Shown: piece by piece, positions 35,934 to 44,931 of the stretch
How positions within the stretch are numbered: position 1 is the first letter of the stretch
How the letters are laid out: each line of letters starts with the position of its first letter
Source: Glycomyces terrestris
GTDB taxonomy: Bacteria; Actinomycetota; Actinomycetes; Mycobacteriales; Micromonosporaceae
Assembly: GCF_003933745.1 (NCBI RefSeq)
Contig: NZ_RSEB01000003.1
Span: 248,001-312,000 of the forward strand
Direction: 5' to 3'
Length of the DNA: 64,000 nucleotides
The notes under the pieces: model-generated
Seen by the model: only the letters and a program-made list of their open reading frames with translations
What the model was told of the DNA's origin: nothing
Database searches by the model: none
Made by a program: the position numbers and the translations under genes

Positions 35934-38558
35934 TCAGGCGATGAGGTCCATGCCGTTCCAGCCGGTGCCGATCCGGGTGGCGGAGGTGAGGTCGCCCCTG
36001 CCGTCGCCCGGGTACAGGAACAGGTAGCCGTCGGACTTGCGGCGGGCCACGAGGTCGGCGTGCCCGTCGCCGTTGAAGTCGCCGACAGCGGTGACGGCGT
36101 TCATGCCGCCCCAGCCGCAGCCGACCTTGACGCCGTTCTTCACGCCGCCGCCGGCCTTGCCGCCGTAGAAGTACATGCAGTTGTCGGAGTTGCGCACCGC
36201 GATCACATCCGCGATCCCGTCGTGGTCGAGGTCGCCCGGCGAGGTGATCTCCTTGAAGGAGTTCCAGCCGGTGCCGATCTTGACCTTCGCGCCGAGGGCG
36301 CCGTCGCCGCGGCCGGGGAACATCCACAGGGTGCCGGTGGACTTCTCGCGGGCGAGGACGTCGACCCTGCCGTCGCCGCTGAAGTCGTGCCCGGAGACGA
36401 TGGCGCTCATGGCGTTCCATCCGGACCCGATCTTGTACGGATCGTCGTAGCCGCCGAAGCCCTGGCCGGGGACGACGTACAGCTCACCGGTGGAGGTGAT
36501 GCGGGCGAGGACGTCCGCGAGGCCGTCGCCGTCGATGTCGCCGGCGGTCTCGAGCAGGTTCACGCCGCCGAAGTCCCCCCAGCTCCAGCTCTCGGTGAAG
36601 CCCCCGGTGCCGTTCCCGAAGTAGATGTACGCGGTGTCGTCCGAGTTGCGGCGGGCGACGACGTCGGTGCCGCCGTCCTCGTCGAGGTCGTACGTGCGGT
36701 CGGAGACGAGCCCGGCGAGGCGCATCTTGCCCCAGCCGGAGCCGATCGACTGCCCGTCGGACATGTACCCGCTCTCGTACACGGTCTTGCGGTAGAGGGC
36801 GCCGGTGCGGGAGTCGACGAGCGCGAGCTCCTGGTAGCCGTCCTGGTTCAGGTCGCCGAGCGGGGTGATCTGGCTGTAGTCGCGGTCCCAGTTCGCGTCG
36901 CCGAGCGAGTGGTCGAGGGCGATCTCCTCGCCGCTGGCGCTGGGGTACACGAAGAACTCCTGGGTCGAGCCGACCCGGTACATGATGTCCTCCCACGTGT
37001 CCCCGTCGATGTCGCCGAGGTTGACGAGCAGGTCGACGTAGTTCCATCCGGCGTTGAGGTAGGTCTCGGGCGCGCCGAAGGTGCCGTCGCCGTTGCCGTG
37101 GTAGACGTACAGTCCGCCGGTGGACTCGCGGGTGGCGATGAGGTCGGGGACCCAGTCGCCGTCGTCGTCGAGGGTGGTGAAGACGCCCATCTTGTTCCAG
37201 CCGCTGCCGGCCGCGATCCGGGTGCCGAGGCCGCCGTTCCCGTTGCCCGGGTAGGTGTACAGGCTGCCGGTGCGGGTGTCGCGCGCGACGAGGTCGGCGT
37301 GGCCGTCCTGGTTCACGTCGCCGGCCATGGCGACGTCCATGTGGCCCCAGCCGGTCGCCATGGTGCTGGCGGTGCCGAGGGTCCCGGCGGTGGTGCCGCG
37401 GTAGAGGACGAGCGCGCCGTCGGACTTGCGGACCGCGACGAGGTCGTCGACGCCGTCGCCGCTGTAGTCCTGGTAGGCGGGTTCGAGCGGCGGGAGCGGG
37501 TTGTGGAACTCGACGTAGTTGTTCGCGAGGTTCGAGTCCAGCGTGTCGAGGTAGGGGCTGTCGTGGGCGGGGGCGATCTCGACGCCGCCCTGGACGCCCG
37601 AGCCGGCGACGGTCTCGACGTCGATGCTGAAGGGCATCACGGAGCTGACGTCGACGGTGTCGACGTAGCAGACCACGTCGAACCGGTCGAGGAGCGTGTC
37701 GGTGGCGTTCGCGTACTCGGCCGCGAGCTCGGACTCGTCGACGCAGTCGAAGACGCCGTAGGCGTCCGAGACGCCCTGGAGCTCCATGCCGTCGGGGATG
37801 CGCGCGCGGATCACGTAGGAGCCGCGGTCGTCGAGGGACATGTCGAACCCGGTGGCGGGGCCGCGGTTCGTGTAGGTGAGGGTGCCGCCGGTGTAGACGC
37901 CGCCGTTGCCGACCTGGAGGTCGTACAGCTTCTGCGAGGTGACGACGGCGATGTGGCCGGCCTGCGCCGCGGCGGCCGGGTCCTCGGGCTCGGTCCAGGA
38001 CGCGGCGGTCGTGAGTCCGAGCAGCTGCTCGGACTCCGGGTCCCAGGTCCAGTCGCCGTACCGCTCGGCGAACGTGGCGCTGTCGACGGTGTGCACCTTG
38101 TAGGTGCAGTCGCAGACGTCGATCGGGCCGGGCGCGGCGGACGAGACCGTGTACGAGACCGGGCCGCTGAGGGTCAGCGCCGTCCCGGGCTGGTTCACGA
38201 AGTCGGTGATGAGGCAGACCGTGCCGTCGATGACGGCCGAGGAGGGGTCGAAGCAGTTGTCGTAGTCGGCTACCACGTCGCCCGCGGGCAGGTTCGCGGC
38301 CCGCCGCGGGATCGAGTCGCCGAACTCGACGACGATCGCCGCGGTGTCGGCGGGGAGGTCGTCCTCTTGGAAGAAGGTCGGGGTCGCGACCGCGGTGGTG
38401 CCGGGCGTCACGCCCGTGACGGTGACGTCGCCGTGGAGGAACGGCTGCCCGTCCTCCTGGGCCGCGGCTGGGGCGGCGAGCGCGGCCGCGGCCGTGAGGC
38501 CGATCGCGGCGCCCGCCAGCAGGCGCGTGGCGACGCGCCCGGGGGAATCGGGGTTCAT
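35934..38558 (-). CDS. Secreted FG-GAP/VCBS repeat protein A
   Basis: 874 residues. Sec signal (about 1-33), then an N-terminal region with several cysteines (about 34-350). About 370-874 hold around ten FG-GAP/VCBS-type blades of the pattern GDxNxDGxxDLVAR-x-S-G-x-LY-x-Y-x-G-x-G-x-G, with calcium-loop-like DxDxDGxxD (for example AGDVNQDGHADLVAR, AGDIDGDGLADVLAR). They should form a seven- or eight-bladed propeller that binds ligands or Ca2+ outside the cell. ATG 38558 has AAGGAG 5 bases upstream. Paralogue of gene B downstream in the text (38706-41756), nearly identical in the C-terminal about 100 codons. No anchor motif is seen. Confidence 0.88.
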   Translation of the reverse strand: MNPDSPGRVATRLLAGAAIGLTAAAALAAPAAAQEDGQPFLHGDVTVTGVTPGTTAVATPTFFQEDDLPADTAAIVVEFGDSIPRRAANLPAGDVVADYDNCFDPSSAVIDGTVCLITDFVNQPGTALTLSGPVSYTVSSAAPGPIDVCDCTYKVHTVDSATFAERYGDWTWDPESEQLLGLTTAASWTEPEDPAAAAQAGHIAVVTSQKLYDLQVGNGGVYTGGTLTYTNRGPATGFDMSLDDRGSYVIRARIPDGMELQGVSDAYGVFDCVDESELAAEYANATDTLLDRFDVVCYVDTVDVSSVMPFSIDVETVAGSGVQGGVEIAPAHDSPYLDTLDSNLANNYVEFHNPLPPLEPAYQDYSGDGVDDLVAVRKSDGALVLYRGTTAGTLGTASTMATGWGHMDVAMAGDVNQDGHADLVARDTRTGSLYTYPGNGNGGLGTRIAAGSGWNKMGVFTTLDDDGDWVPDLIATRESTGGLYVYHGNGDGTFGAPETYLNAGWNYVDLLVNLGDIDGDTWEDIMYRVGSTQEFFVYPSASGEEIALDHSLGDANWDRDYSQITPLGDLNQDGYQELALVDSRTGALYRKTVYESGYMSDGQSIGSGWGKMRLAGLVSDRTYDLDEDGGTDVVARRNSDDTAYIYFGNGTGGFTESWSWGDFGGVNLLETAGDIDGDGLADVLARITSTGELYVVPGQGFGGYDDPYKIGSGWNAMSAIVSGHDFSGDGRVDVLAREKSTGTLWMFPGRGDGALGAKVKIGTGWNSFKEITSPGDLDHDGIADVIAVRNSDNCMYFYGGKAGGGVKNGVKVGCGWGGMNAVTAVGDFNGDGHADLVARRKSDGYLFLYPGDGRGDLTSATRIGTGWNGMDLIA

Positions 38559-38620
38559 TGAGCTCCTTGTTCAATTGGGCGGGGTTCGGGTGGGGTGTCG
38601 AGGAGTCCGACGTGGACTAG

Positions 38621-38643
38621 ACGCATTGTTTCAGATATCGGTT
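38621..38643 (-). promoter_or_regulatory. AAC-N17-CGT promoter of FG-GAP gene A
   Basis: Minus strand: AAC at 38643-38641, 17 bases, CGT at 38623-38621, about 60 bases before the start. The order AAC ... CGT at this spacing is typical of ECF sigma factors. The same layout precedes gene B. Confidence 0.55.
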
Positions 38644-38656
38644 GTACGAGTGGGGC

Positions 38657-38695
38657 GTGAACGGCGGCGGCCCGGTCCGGGCCGCCGCCGTTCAC
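38657..38695 (-). terminator. Terminator of FG-GAP gene B
   Basis: Perfect 17-bp arms (38657-38673 and 38679-38695) just after the stop at 38706. Confidence 0.8.
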
Positions 38696-38705
38696 GCGGG
38701 CGGGA

Positions 38706-41700
38706 TCACGCGATGAGGTTGAACGCGTTCCAGCCGGAGCCGATCTGCACCGCCGACGTGAAGTCGCCCTTGCCGTCGCCCCGGTACAGGAACAGGCGGC
38801 CGTCGGACTTGCGGCGGGCGACGAGGTCGGCGTGCCCGTCGCCGTCGAAGTCGCCCGCGGCGGTCACGGCGTTCATGCCGCCCCAACCGCAGCCGACCTG
38901 CACGCCGTTCTTCACGCCGCCGGTGGCCTTGCCGCCGTAGAAGTACATGCAGTTGTCGGAGTTGCGCACCGCGATCACGTCCGCGATCCCGTCGTGGTCG
39001 AGGTCGCCCGGTGAGGTGATCTCCTTCATCGCGTTCCAGCCGGTCCCGATCTTGACCCGGGAGCCGACCGTGCCGTCGGCGTCGCCCGGGTACAGCCACA
39101 GGACGCCGGTCGCGGCCTCGCGGGCCACGATGTCGACGCGGCCGTCGCCGTTGAAGTCGTGTCCGGAGACGATGGCGCTCATGGCGTTCCATCCGGTGCC
39201 GGTCTTGACGCGCTCGCCGTGGCCGCCGAACCCGTCGCCGGGGTAGGTGTACAGGACGCCGGCGGAGGTCCGGGCGAGGACGTCGGGGAGGTTGTCCCCG
39301 GTGAGGTCGCCCGCGGCCTCGACCAGGTTCATGCCGCTGAACTCCGAGCCCCAGGAGATCCTGGGGCCGAACCCGCCCCCGAGCGCGCCCGGGTACAGGT
39401 AGGTCGTCCCGGTGGAGGCGTTGCGGGCGAGGAGGTCGGTGGTGCCGTTCTGGTCGAAGTCGTACTCGCGGTGCGCGTCGACCTCGGGGAGGCGCATCCC
39501 GCCCCAGCCGGAGTCGGCCAGGGTGACGTAGTCGTACACGGTGCCCAGTGCGGTGATCGAGGCCCGGTAGAGCGCCCCGGTGCGGGCGTCGGTGAGCGCG
39601 AGCTCGATGCTGCCGTTCCCGCCCATGTCGCCGATGCCGACGATCTGCCCGTACCGGCGGTCCGAGTCCAGGCTGCCGAACCAGCGCTCGTACTCGACGG
39701 GCGCGTCGCGGGTGGAGAGGAACACCCAGTACTCCTGGTCGGGGGCCATGCGGTACACGAGGTCGTCGATGCCGTCGGCGTCGACGTCCCCGAGGTTCGT
39801 CATGGCGTCGATCCACTGGTTGCCGTCGCCCCAGGTGCCGACGAGCGCGAACCGGCCGTTCCCGCTGCCGGAGTATTCGAAGAGGCGGCCGTCGTGCCTG
39901 CGGGTGGCGACGATGTCGACGGTGCCGTTGCCGTCGGTGTCGGCGGCGGTGAACACCTCGATCGGCCCCCAGCCGGAGCCCGACTGGACCCGGGCGGTGA
40001 AGCCTCCGGCGCCGTCGCCGGGGTAGGTGTAGAGGACGCCGGTCCTCGTGTCGCGGGCCAGCAGGTCGGAGTGGCCGTCGCTGGTCACGTCGCCGGCCAT
40101 GACGACGTCCAGGTGGCCCCAGCCGGCCGAGACGACGGTGCCGGAGCCGAGGGTCTCGGACTCGGTGCCGCGGTAGAGGACGAGCGCGCCGTCGGACTTG
40201 CGGACGGCGATGAGGTCCTCGACGCCGTCCTCGTCGAAGTCGTTGCGCGGGAACTCGACCACCTGCGCCATGTTCTGGAGCGCGCCGACGTTGTCCATGA
40301 AGTCGGCTTCGAGGCTCGCGCCGCCGACGCCGGTCGTGTGCCCGACGACTTCGGCGTAGCCGAGGTCGTACCCGTCGCCGGTGAGGTCGACGGTGAACGT
40401 GAAGTCGACGGTCTCGCCGGCCGCGAGCGGCGTCATCAGGAAGCAGTACAGGTCGAAGCGGTCGAGGACGGTCTCGCTGCGCTCGTACTCGGCGGGCAGC
40501 GACTCGGGGTCGAGGCAGGACCAGTCGCCGCCGCCGTCGGAGTCGATCGAGTCGAGCGAGGTCCCGTCGGGCAGCTGCACCCGGATCGAGGCGGACCCGT
40601 AGTCGTCCTCGCGGTTGTAGATCGTCGCGGGCCCGTTGTTGGTCACCGGCACGGTCACCGTGTCGGTCTTCCCGACCGCGCCTTCGATGTCCCCGCTGGG
40701 GATCTGGAGGTCGAAGGGGTTCGCGGAGGTGGCGACGGAGATGACGCCCTCCCACGCCGCGAGCTCGGGGTCGGCCGGTTCCGTCCAGGCGCCGCCGGTC
40801 GTGATGCCGAGCAGGTTCTCGGACTGCGGGTCCCAGGTGAGGTCGCCGAAGTCCGCGGCGAGGGTCGCCTCGTCGATCGTGCGGACGGAGTAGACGCAGC
40901 CGCAGACCTCGAACGGCCCGAGCGCGTCCGCGTCGACCGCGTACCCGATCGGCCGGGTGAACGAGAGCACCGAGCCGGTCGCCCCGGTGAAACCGGTGAT
41001 GACGCACTCGACGCCGCCGCGGACCTGGTCGTGCTCGACCGGGCGGCAGTTGTCGTAGTCGGCGACGGCCGCGGCGCCCCGCTGGCGGAGTCCCATGCGG
41101 GAGAAGGAGTCGGAGAACTCGGCGACGACCGCGGCCGCGTCGCCGGACAGGTCGCGCTCCTGGCGGAAGACCGGTGCGACCGTCACGGTCGAGCCGGGCG
41201 CGGCGCCGGTGACGGGCGCCGGGTCGCCGTGGAGGAACGGGTGGTGCGGATCGGGCTCGGTCGAGTCGGGGGCGTGGACCGGCATCTCCTGGTCGGCGTC
41301 GGCGTGCGCCACGATGCCGTCGACCGTGATGGTGAAGGTGTACGGGTAGACCTCGCCCACGACCGCGTCGGCGGGCGCGGAGACGTCGAAGTCGAAGTAC
41401 GTGTAGCCCTCGACGCTCGGGTCCGTGCAGGTGAGGACCGTGCCGTCCACGGCGCACCCGTCTCCGGGGGTGATCGTGAAGGGGACCGCGGCGTCGTCGA
41501 ACCTGAGTTCGTAGCCGACCTCGTGGGACTCGCCTTCGTGGCCGGCGGCGGGGCGGAGCTCGATCTCGACCATGGCCGACTCGGTCCCGCCGGCCGCGGG
41601 GCCGCCGACCGAATGGCCGTACCAGACGTCGTCGAGCCCGGGGATCTCAGCTGCGGCCGCGGGGGCCGCGAAGGCGACCGCCGCGACCGGGGCCGCCAGG

Positions 41701-41756
41701 GCGAGCGCCGCGATCCGCGCGGCCGATCGCCCCGAGGTGCGGGGTTCGGAGTGCAA
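38706..41756 (-). CDS. Secreted FG-GAP/VCBS repeat protein B, TTG start
   Basis: 1016 residues starting at TTG 41756, with AGGAG 6 bases upstream; no ATG or GTG there gives a usable signal peptide. Signal peptide (about 1-36), then an extra N-terminal beta-domain (about 40-165) that gene A lacks, then a region shared with gene A (FLHGDPAPVTGAAPGSTVTVAPVF... VADYDNC), and from about 500 onward the FG-GAP blades (GDVTSDGHSDLLARDTRTG, VDADGIDDLVYR and so on). Extracellular, calcium-loop-like propeller. Function not known; likely adhesive or ligand-binding by family. Confidence 0.87.
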   Translation of the reverse strand: MHSEPRTSGRSAARIAALALAAPVAAVAFAAPAAAAEIPGLDDVWYGHSVGGPAAGGTESAMVEIELRPAAGHEGESHEVGYELRFDDAAVPFTITPGDGCAVDGTVLTCTDPSVEGYTYFDFDVSAPADAVVGEVYPYTFTITVDGIVAHADADQEMPVHAPDSTEPDPHHPFLHGDPAPVTGAAPGSTVTVAPVFRQERDLSGDAAAVVAEFSDSFSRMGLRQRGAAAVADYDNCRPVEHDQVRGGVECVITGFTGATGSVLSFTRPIGYAVDADALGPFEVCGCVYSVRTIDEATLAADFGDLTWDPQSENLLGITTGGAWTEPADPELAAWEGVISVATSANPFDLQIPSGDIEGAVGKTDTVTVPVTNNGPATIYNREDDYGSASIRVQLPDGTSLDSIDSDGGGDWSCLDPESLPAEYERSETVLDRFDLYCFLMTPLAAGETVDFTFTVDLTGDGYDLGYAEVVGHTTGVGGASLEADFMDNVGALQNMAQVVEFPRNDFDEDGVEDLIAVRKSDGALVLYRGTESETLGSGTVVSAGWGHLDVVMAGDVTSDGHSDLLARDTRTGVLYTYPGDGAGGFTARVQSGSGWGPIEVFTAADTDGNGTVDIVATRRHDGRLFEYSGSGNGRFALVGTWGDGNQWIDAMTNLGDVDADGIDDLVYRMAPDQEYWVFLSTRDAPVEYERWFGSLDSDRRYGQIVGIGDMGGNGSIELALTDARTGALYRASITALGTVYDYVTLADSGWGGMRLPEVDAHREYDFDQNGTTDLLARNASTGTTYLYPGALGGGFGPRISWGSEFSGMNLVEAAGDLTGDNLPDVLARTSAGVLYTYPGDGFGGHGERVKTGTGWNAMSAIVSGHDFNGDGRVDIVAREAATGVLWLYPGDADGTVGSRVKIGTGWNAMKEITSPGDLDHDGIADVIAVRNSDNCMYFYGGKATGGVKNGVQVGCGWGGMNAVTAAGDFDGDGHADLVARRKSDGRLFLYRGDGKGDFTSAVQIGSGWNAFNLIA

Positions 41757-41815
41757 TGGGGCTCCTGTTCAGTTGGAGGCATTGGGGGGAGTCGTGGGGG
41801 TCCGACTTGGAGTAC

Positions 41816-41838
41816 ACGCCTCGTCTCCGAAACCGGTT
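41816..41838 (-). promoter_or_regulatory. AAC-N17-CGT promoter of FG-GAP gene B
   Basis: Minus strand: AAC at 41838-41836, 17 bases, CGT at 41818-41816, about 60 bases before the TTG start. The flanks match gene A (AACCG, GCGT-x-TA, then GTCGGAC). Confidence 0.55.
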
Positions 41839-41853
41839 GCACCGCCGGGACGC

Positions 41854-41886
41854 GGAAGGGCGGCCCGCACCGCGGGCCGCCCTTCC
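41854..41886 (-). terminator. Terminator of deoA
   Basis: Perfect 15-bp arms (41854-41868 and 41872-41886), loop ACC, starting 12 bases beyond the deoA stop. Confidence 0.85.
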
Positions 41887-41897
41887 GCCGGCTCAGG

Positions 41898-43175
41898 TCA
41901 TGCGGTGACGCGGTCGAGGACGATCGGGCCGCGCTCGACCGGGGCGTCGCCCACGCTCCACCGGCCCGCGAGGGACTCCTTCGCGGCGGCGAAGCGGTCG
42001 GGGGTGTCGGTGTGGAGGCGGAAGACCGGTTCGCCGGCCTTGACGGGCTCGCCGACGGTCTTCAGGATCTCGACGCCCGCGCCGAACTGGACGGGCTGGC
42101 CCTGGCGCTCGCGGCCGGCGCCGAGGCGCCAGGCGGCGACGCCGACGGCGTAGGCGTCCATCTCGGTGACGTGCCCGTCGGCGTCGGCGGTGACCTCCTC
42201 GGTCTCGCGGGCGGTCGGAAGCGGGGCGTCGGGGTCGCCGCCTTGGGCGCCGATCATGGCGCGCCACTTGTCCATCGCGCGGCCGTCCTGGAGCGCGGCG
42301 GCCGGGTCGGCGTCGGGCTGCCCGGCGGCGGCGAGCATCTCCTCGGCGAGGGCCACCGTGAGCTCGACGACGTCGGCGGGGCCGCCGCCGGCGAGGACCT
42401 CGACCGATTCGCGCACTTCGAGGGCGTTCCCGGCGGTGCGGCCCAGCGGGATCGACATGTCGGTGAGGAGCGCGCGGGTGTCGGTGCCGTGGTCGGTGCC
42501 GAGGCGGACCATGGTCTCGGCGAGCTCCTTCGCACGTGCGAAGTCCTTCATGAAGGCGCCGGAGCCGACCTTGACGTCGAGGACGATCGCGTCGGCGCCC
42601 TCGGCGATCTTCTTGCACATGATGGAGGACGCGATCAGCGGAATCGACTCCACAGTGGAGGTGATGTCGCGGAGGGCGTACAGCTTCTTGTCGGCGGGGG
42701 CGAGGTCGCCGGTGGCCGCGCAGATGACCGCGCCGATCTCCTTGAGCTGCGCCACGACCCGGTCCTCGGTCAGGTCGACCTGGAAGCCCGGGATCGACTC
42801 GAGCTTGTCGAGGGTGCCGCCGGTGTGGCCGAGGCCGCGGCCCGACAGCTGCGGGACGGCGACGCCGAACGCGGCCACGAGCGGGGCGAGCGGGAGCGTG
42901 ATCTTGTCGCCGACGCCGCCGGTGGAGTGCTTGTCGACGCACTGCTTGCCGACCGCGGCGAGGTCGAGGGTGATCCCCGAGCGGATCATCGCGGCGGTCC
43001 AGTCGGCGATCTCGCGCGGGAGCGCGCCGTTCAGGAAGATCGCCATCGCGAGGGCCGACATCTGCTCGTCCGCGACGTCGCCCTTCGTGTAGGCGTCGAT
43101 GACCCAGTCGATCTGCGCGGTCGAGAGCTCGCCGCCGTCCCGTTTGGTGCGGATGACGTCCACAGCGGTGATCAT
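41898..43175 (-). CDS. deoA: Thymidine phosphorylase
   Basis: Splits thymidine with phosphate into thymine and deoxyribose-1-phosphate. 425 residues, the usual length. ATG 43175 (MITAVDVIRTKRDGGELS) matches the family start; a weak GGGA lies before it. Conserved stretches: AMAIFLNGAL (about 44), DKHSTGGVGDKITLPLAPLVAAFG (family signature with KHSTGGVGD, about 84), SGRGLGHTGGTLDKLESIPGF (about 110) and DVKVGSGAFMKD. It lies downstream of cdd, but a strong terminator (43214-43250) between them suggests it has its own promoter or partial read-through. Confidence 0.95.
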   Translation of the reverse strand: MITAVDVIRTKRDGGELSTAQIDWVIDAYTKGDVADEQMSALAMAIFLNGALPREIADWTAAMIRSGITLDLAAVGKQCVDKHSTGGVGDKITLPLAPLVAAFGVAVPQLSGRGLGHTGGTLDKLESIPGFQVDLTEDRVVAQLKEIGAVICAATGDLAPADKKLYALRDITSTVESIPLIASSIMCKKIAEGADAIVLDVKVGSGAFMKDFARAKELAETMVRLGTDHGTDTRALLTDMSIPLGRTAGNALEVRESVEVLAGGGPADVVELTVALAEEMLAAAGQPDADPAAALQDGRAMDKWRAMIGAQGGDPDAPLPTARETEEVTADADGHVTEMDAYAVGVAAWRLGAGRERQGQPVQFGAGVEILKTVGEPVKAGEPVFRLHTDTPDRFAAAKESLAGRWSVGDAPVERGPIVLDRVTA

Positions 43176-43213
43176 TCGTTGTCCCTCACTAGTTCCGATG
43201 GTGGAAACCCGAA

Positions 43214-43250
43214 CGGCATCGGGGCGGCCCGCCGGGCCGCCCCGATGCCG
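43214..43250 (-). terminator. Terminator between cdd and deoA
   Basis: Perfect 17-bp arms (43214-43230 and 43234-43250) with a 3-base loop, 12 bases beyond the cdd stop. It splits the salvage block into two transcription units. Confidence 0.85.
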
Positions 43251-43261
43251 AGGGGTCCGAT

Positions 43262-43657
43262 TCAGTTGGCGGACAAGTGGTCCGGGCCGAACGCGCCGGG
43301 CAGCAGGGCCCCGACGGTGGTCGGCTCCGGCCGCTCGTCCACGAGGCAGTCCGGGCCGCCGTGCTCGAACAGGAGCTGGCGGCAGCGCCCGCAGGGGGTG
43401 AGGGGCTCCCCCGCGCCGTCGACGCACGCGATCGCGACCAGGCGGCCGCCGCCGGTGGCGGCGAGCTGCGAGACCATGCCGCACTCGGCGCACAGCGTCA
43501 GGCCGTACGAGGCGTTCTCGACGTTGCAGCCGGAGACGATCCGGCCGTCGTCCACGAGGCCGGCGACCCCGACCGGGTACTTCGAGTACGGGACGTACGC
43601 GTGGCGCATCGCCTCGCGCGCGGTCGCGCGCAGGGCCTCCCAGTCGACGGTCGTCAC
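43262..43657 (-). CDS. cdd: Cytidine deaminase
   Basis: 131 residues, the homotetramer-type size. Zinc ligands: Cys in TLCAECGM (CAE, catalytic Glu) and the PCGRCRQLL pair; substrate loop GCNVENASYG (about 44). GTG 43657 overlaps the stop of the second permease gene (GTGA), so translation is coupled to the importer. It converts imported cytidine/deoxycytidine to uridine/deoxyuridine, which fits the nucleoside-uptake operon. Confidence 0.95.
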   Translation of the reverse strand: MTTVDWEALRATAREAMRHAYVPYSKYPVGVAGLVDDGRIVSGCNVENASYGLTLCAECGMVSQLAATGGGRLVAIACVDGAGEPLTPCGRCRQLLFEHGGPDCLVDERPEPTTVGALLPGAFGPDHLSAN

Positions 43658-44931
43658 TTGTCCCCCGGGTTGTAGGGCACGCCGTCGGCCTTGGGGGCCC
43701 GGGCCTTGCCGATCAGGCCCGCCACGACCACGAGCGTGACCGCGTACGGGAGCATCTGGAGGAACTCGCCGGGCACCGACGAGCCGGCCGCCGACAGGTC
43801 GCGCGCGATCTGCGTCGTGAAGCCGAAGATGAGCGCGCCGGCGAGGACGCCGAGCGGGTTCCAGCGGCCCACGATCATGACCGCGAGCGCGACGAAGCCG
43901 AGCCCGGCCGTCATGTTCTTGTTGAACGCCAGGGAGTTCCCGAGCGTGAACCAGGCGCCGCCGAAGCCGGCGAGGAGGCCCGCGGCCACCACGTTCCAGT
44001 AGCGGAGGCGGTTGACGTCGACGCCCATGGAGTCCGCGGCCGCCGGGTGCTCGCCGACCGCGCGGGTCCGCAGGCCCCAGCGGGTCCGGTACAGCAGGAA
44101 CCACACGACGACGACCATGGCGAGGCCGACGTACACGAACAGCTTCTGCTGGAACAGGACCGGGCCGAGCACGGGGATGTCCGCGAGCGGGCCCCAGGTG
44201 ATCACGGGCATCGAGAACGCGTCGTTGAAGCCCTCGGCCTTCTTCAGCTGGTCGTACATGAAGCTGGTGAAGCCGAGCGCGAGCAGGTTGAGGATGACGC
44301 CGACGACGACCTGGTTCACCTGGTACCTGGTGGCCAGGAGCGCGAGGAGCATCGTCGAGAGCGAGCCGGCGATCATGGCGCCCGCGAGGCCGGCGTAGAC
44401 GCTGCCGGTGATGTTCGCGATGAGCACGCCGGTGAAGGCGCCCATGAGGAACTGGCCCTCGATGCCGATGTTGATGACGCCCGAGCGCTCGCAGACGACG
44501 CCCGAGAGCGCGCCGAAGATGTACGGCATCGACAGGAACAGGGCCCCGGCGAGGATGGACTCGGCCCGGAAGACCGTGCCCTCCTGCGAGTAGGCCCAGA
44601 ACAGCAGGGCGAGCACGAACGCGGCCACGGCCGCGGTCGACGCGAGCTTGAAGCGGCGCTGCGGCAGGCCGGCGATCATCCACGCGCCGGCGGCGGCGCA
44701 GACGGCGCCGAGGACGACGACGGCGGCGAGCGTGGGCGCGGCCCAGCGGGCGTCCGTCAGGGTCCGGTCGACCGCGATCACGGTGGTGCGGCCGCCGAGC
44801 CAGGCGACGGCGGCGAGGACGAGCAGGAGCCCGAGGACGGCGTAGGTGGCGCCGGCCTTCGGGTGGCGGGCCCGGGCGCGGTCGTCGACCAGCGCGGGCG
44901 CGGGCGCGGTGTCCACTGCCATGGGGCTCAC
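43654..44931 (-). CDS. Nucleoside ABC transporter permease 2
   Basis: 425 residues from GTG 44931 (overlaps the upstream stop, GTGA); ATG 44922 nine bases on is equally plausible. Nine or ten membrane helices, with a conserved cytoplasmic loop RTRWGLRTRAVGEHPAAADSMGVDV (about 285-309) that is the usual ATPase-docking loop of BmpA-type nucleoside permeases (RxxWGLRxRAVGExPxAA). It has an additional hydrophilic N-terminus of about 20 residues. It pairs with permease 1 and the RbsA-like ATPase. Confidence 0.9.
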   Translation of the reverse strand: MSPMAVDTAPAPALVDDRARARHPKAGATYAVLGLLLVLAAVAWLGGRTTVIAVDRTLTDARWAAPTLAAVVVLGAVCAAAGAWMIAGLPQRRFKLASTAAVAAFVLALLFWAYSQEGTVFRAESILAGALFLSMPYIFGALSGVVCERSGVINIGIEGQFLMGAFTGVLIANITGSVYAGLAGAMIAGSLSTMLLALLATRYQVNQVVVGVILNLLALGFTSFMYDQLKKAEGFNDAFSMPVITWGPLADIPVLGPVLFQQKLFVYVGLAMVVVVWFLLYRTRWGLRTRAVGEHPAAADSMGVDVNRLRYWNVVAAGLLAGFGGAWFTLGNSLAFNKNMTAGLGFVALAVMIVGRWNPLGVLAGALIFGFTTQIARDLSAAGSSVPGEFLQMLPYAVTLVVVAGLIGKARAPKADGVPYNPGDK

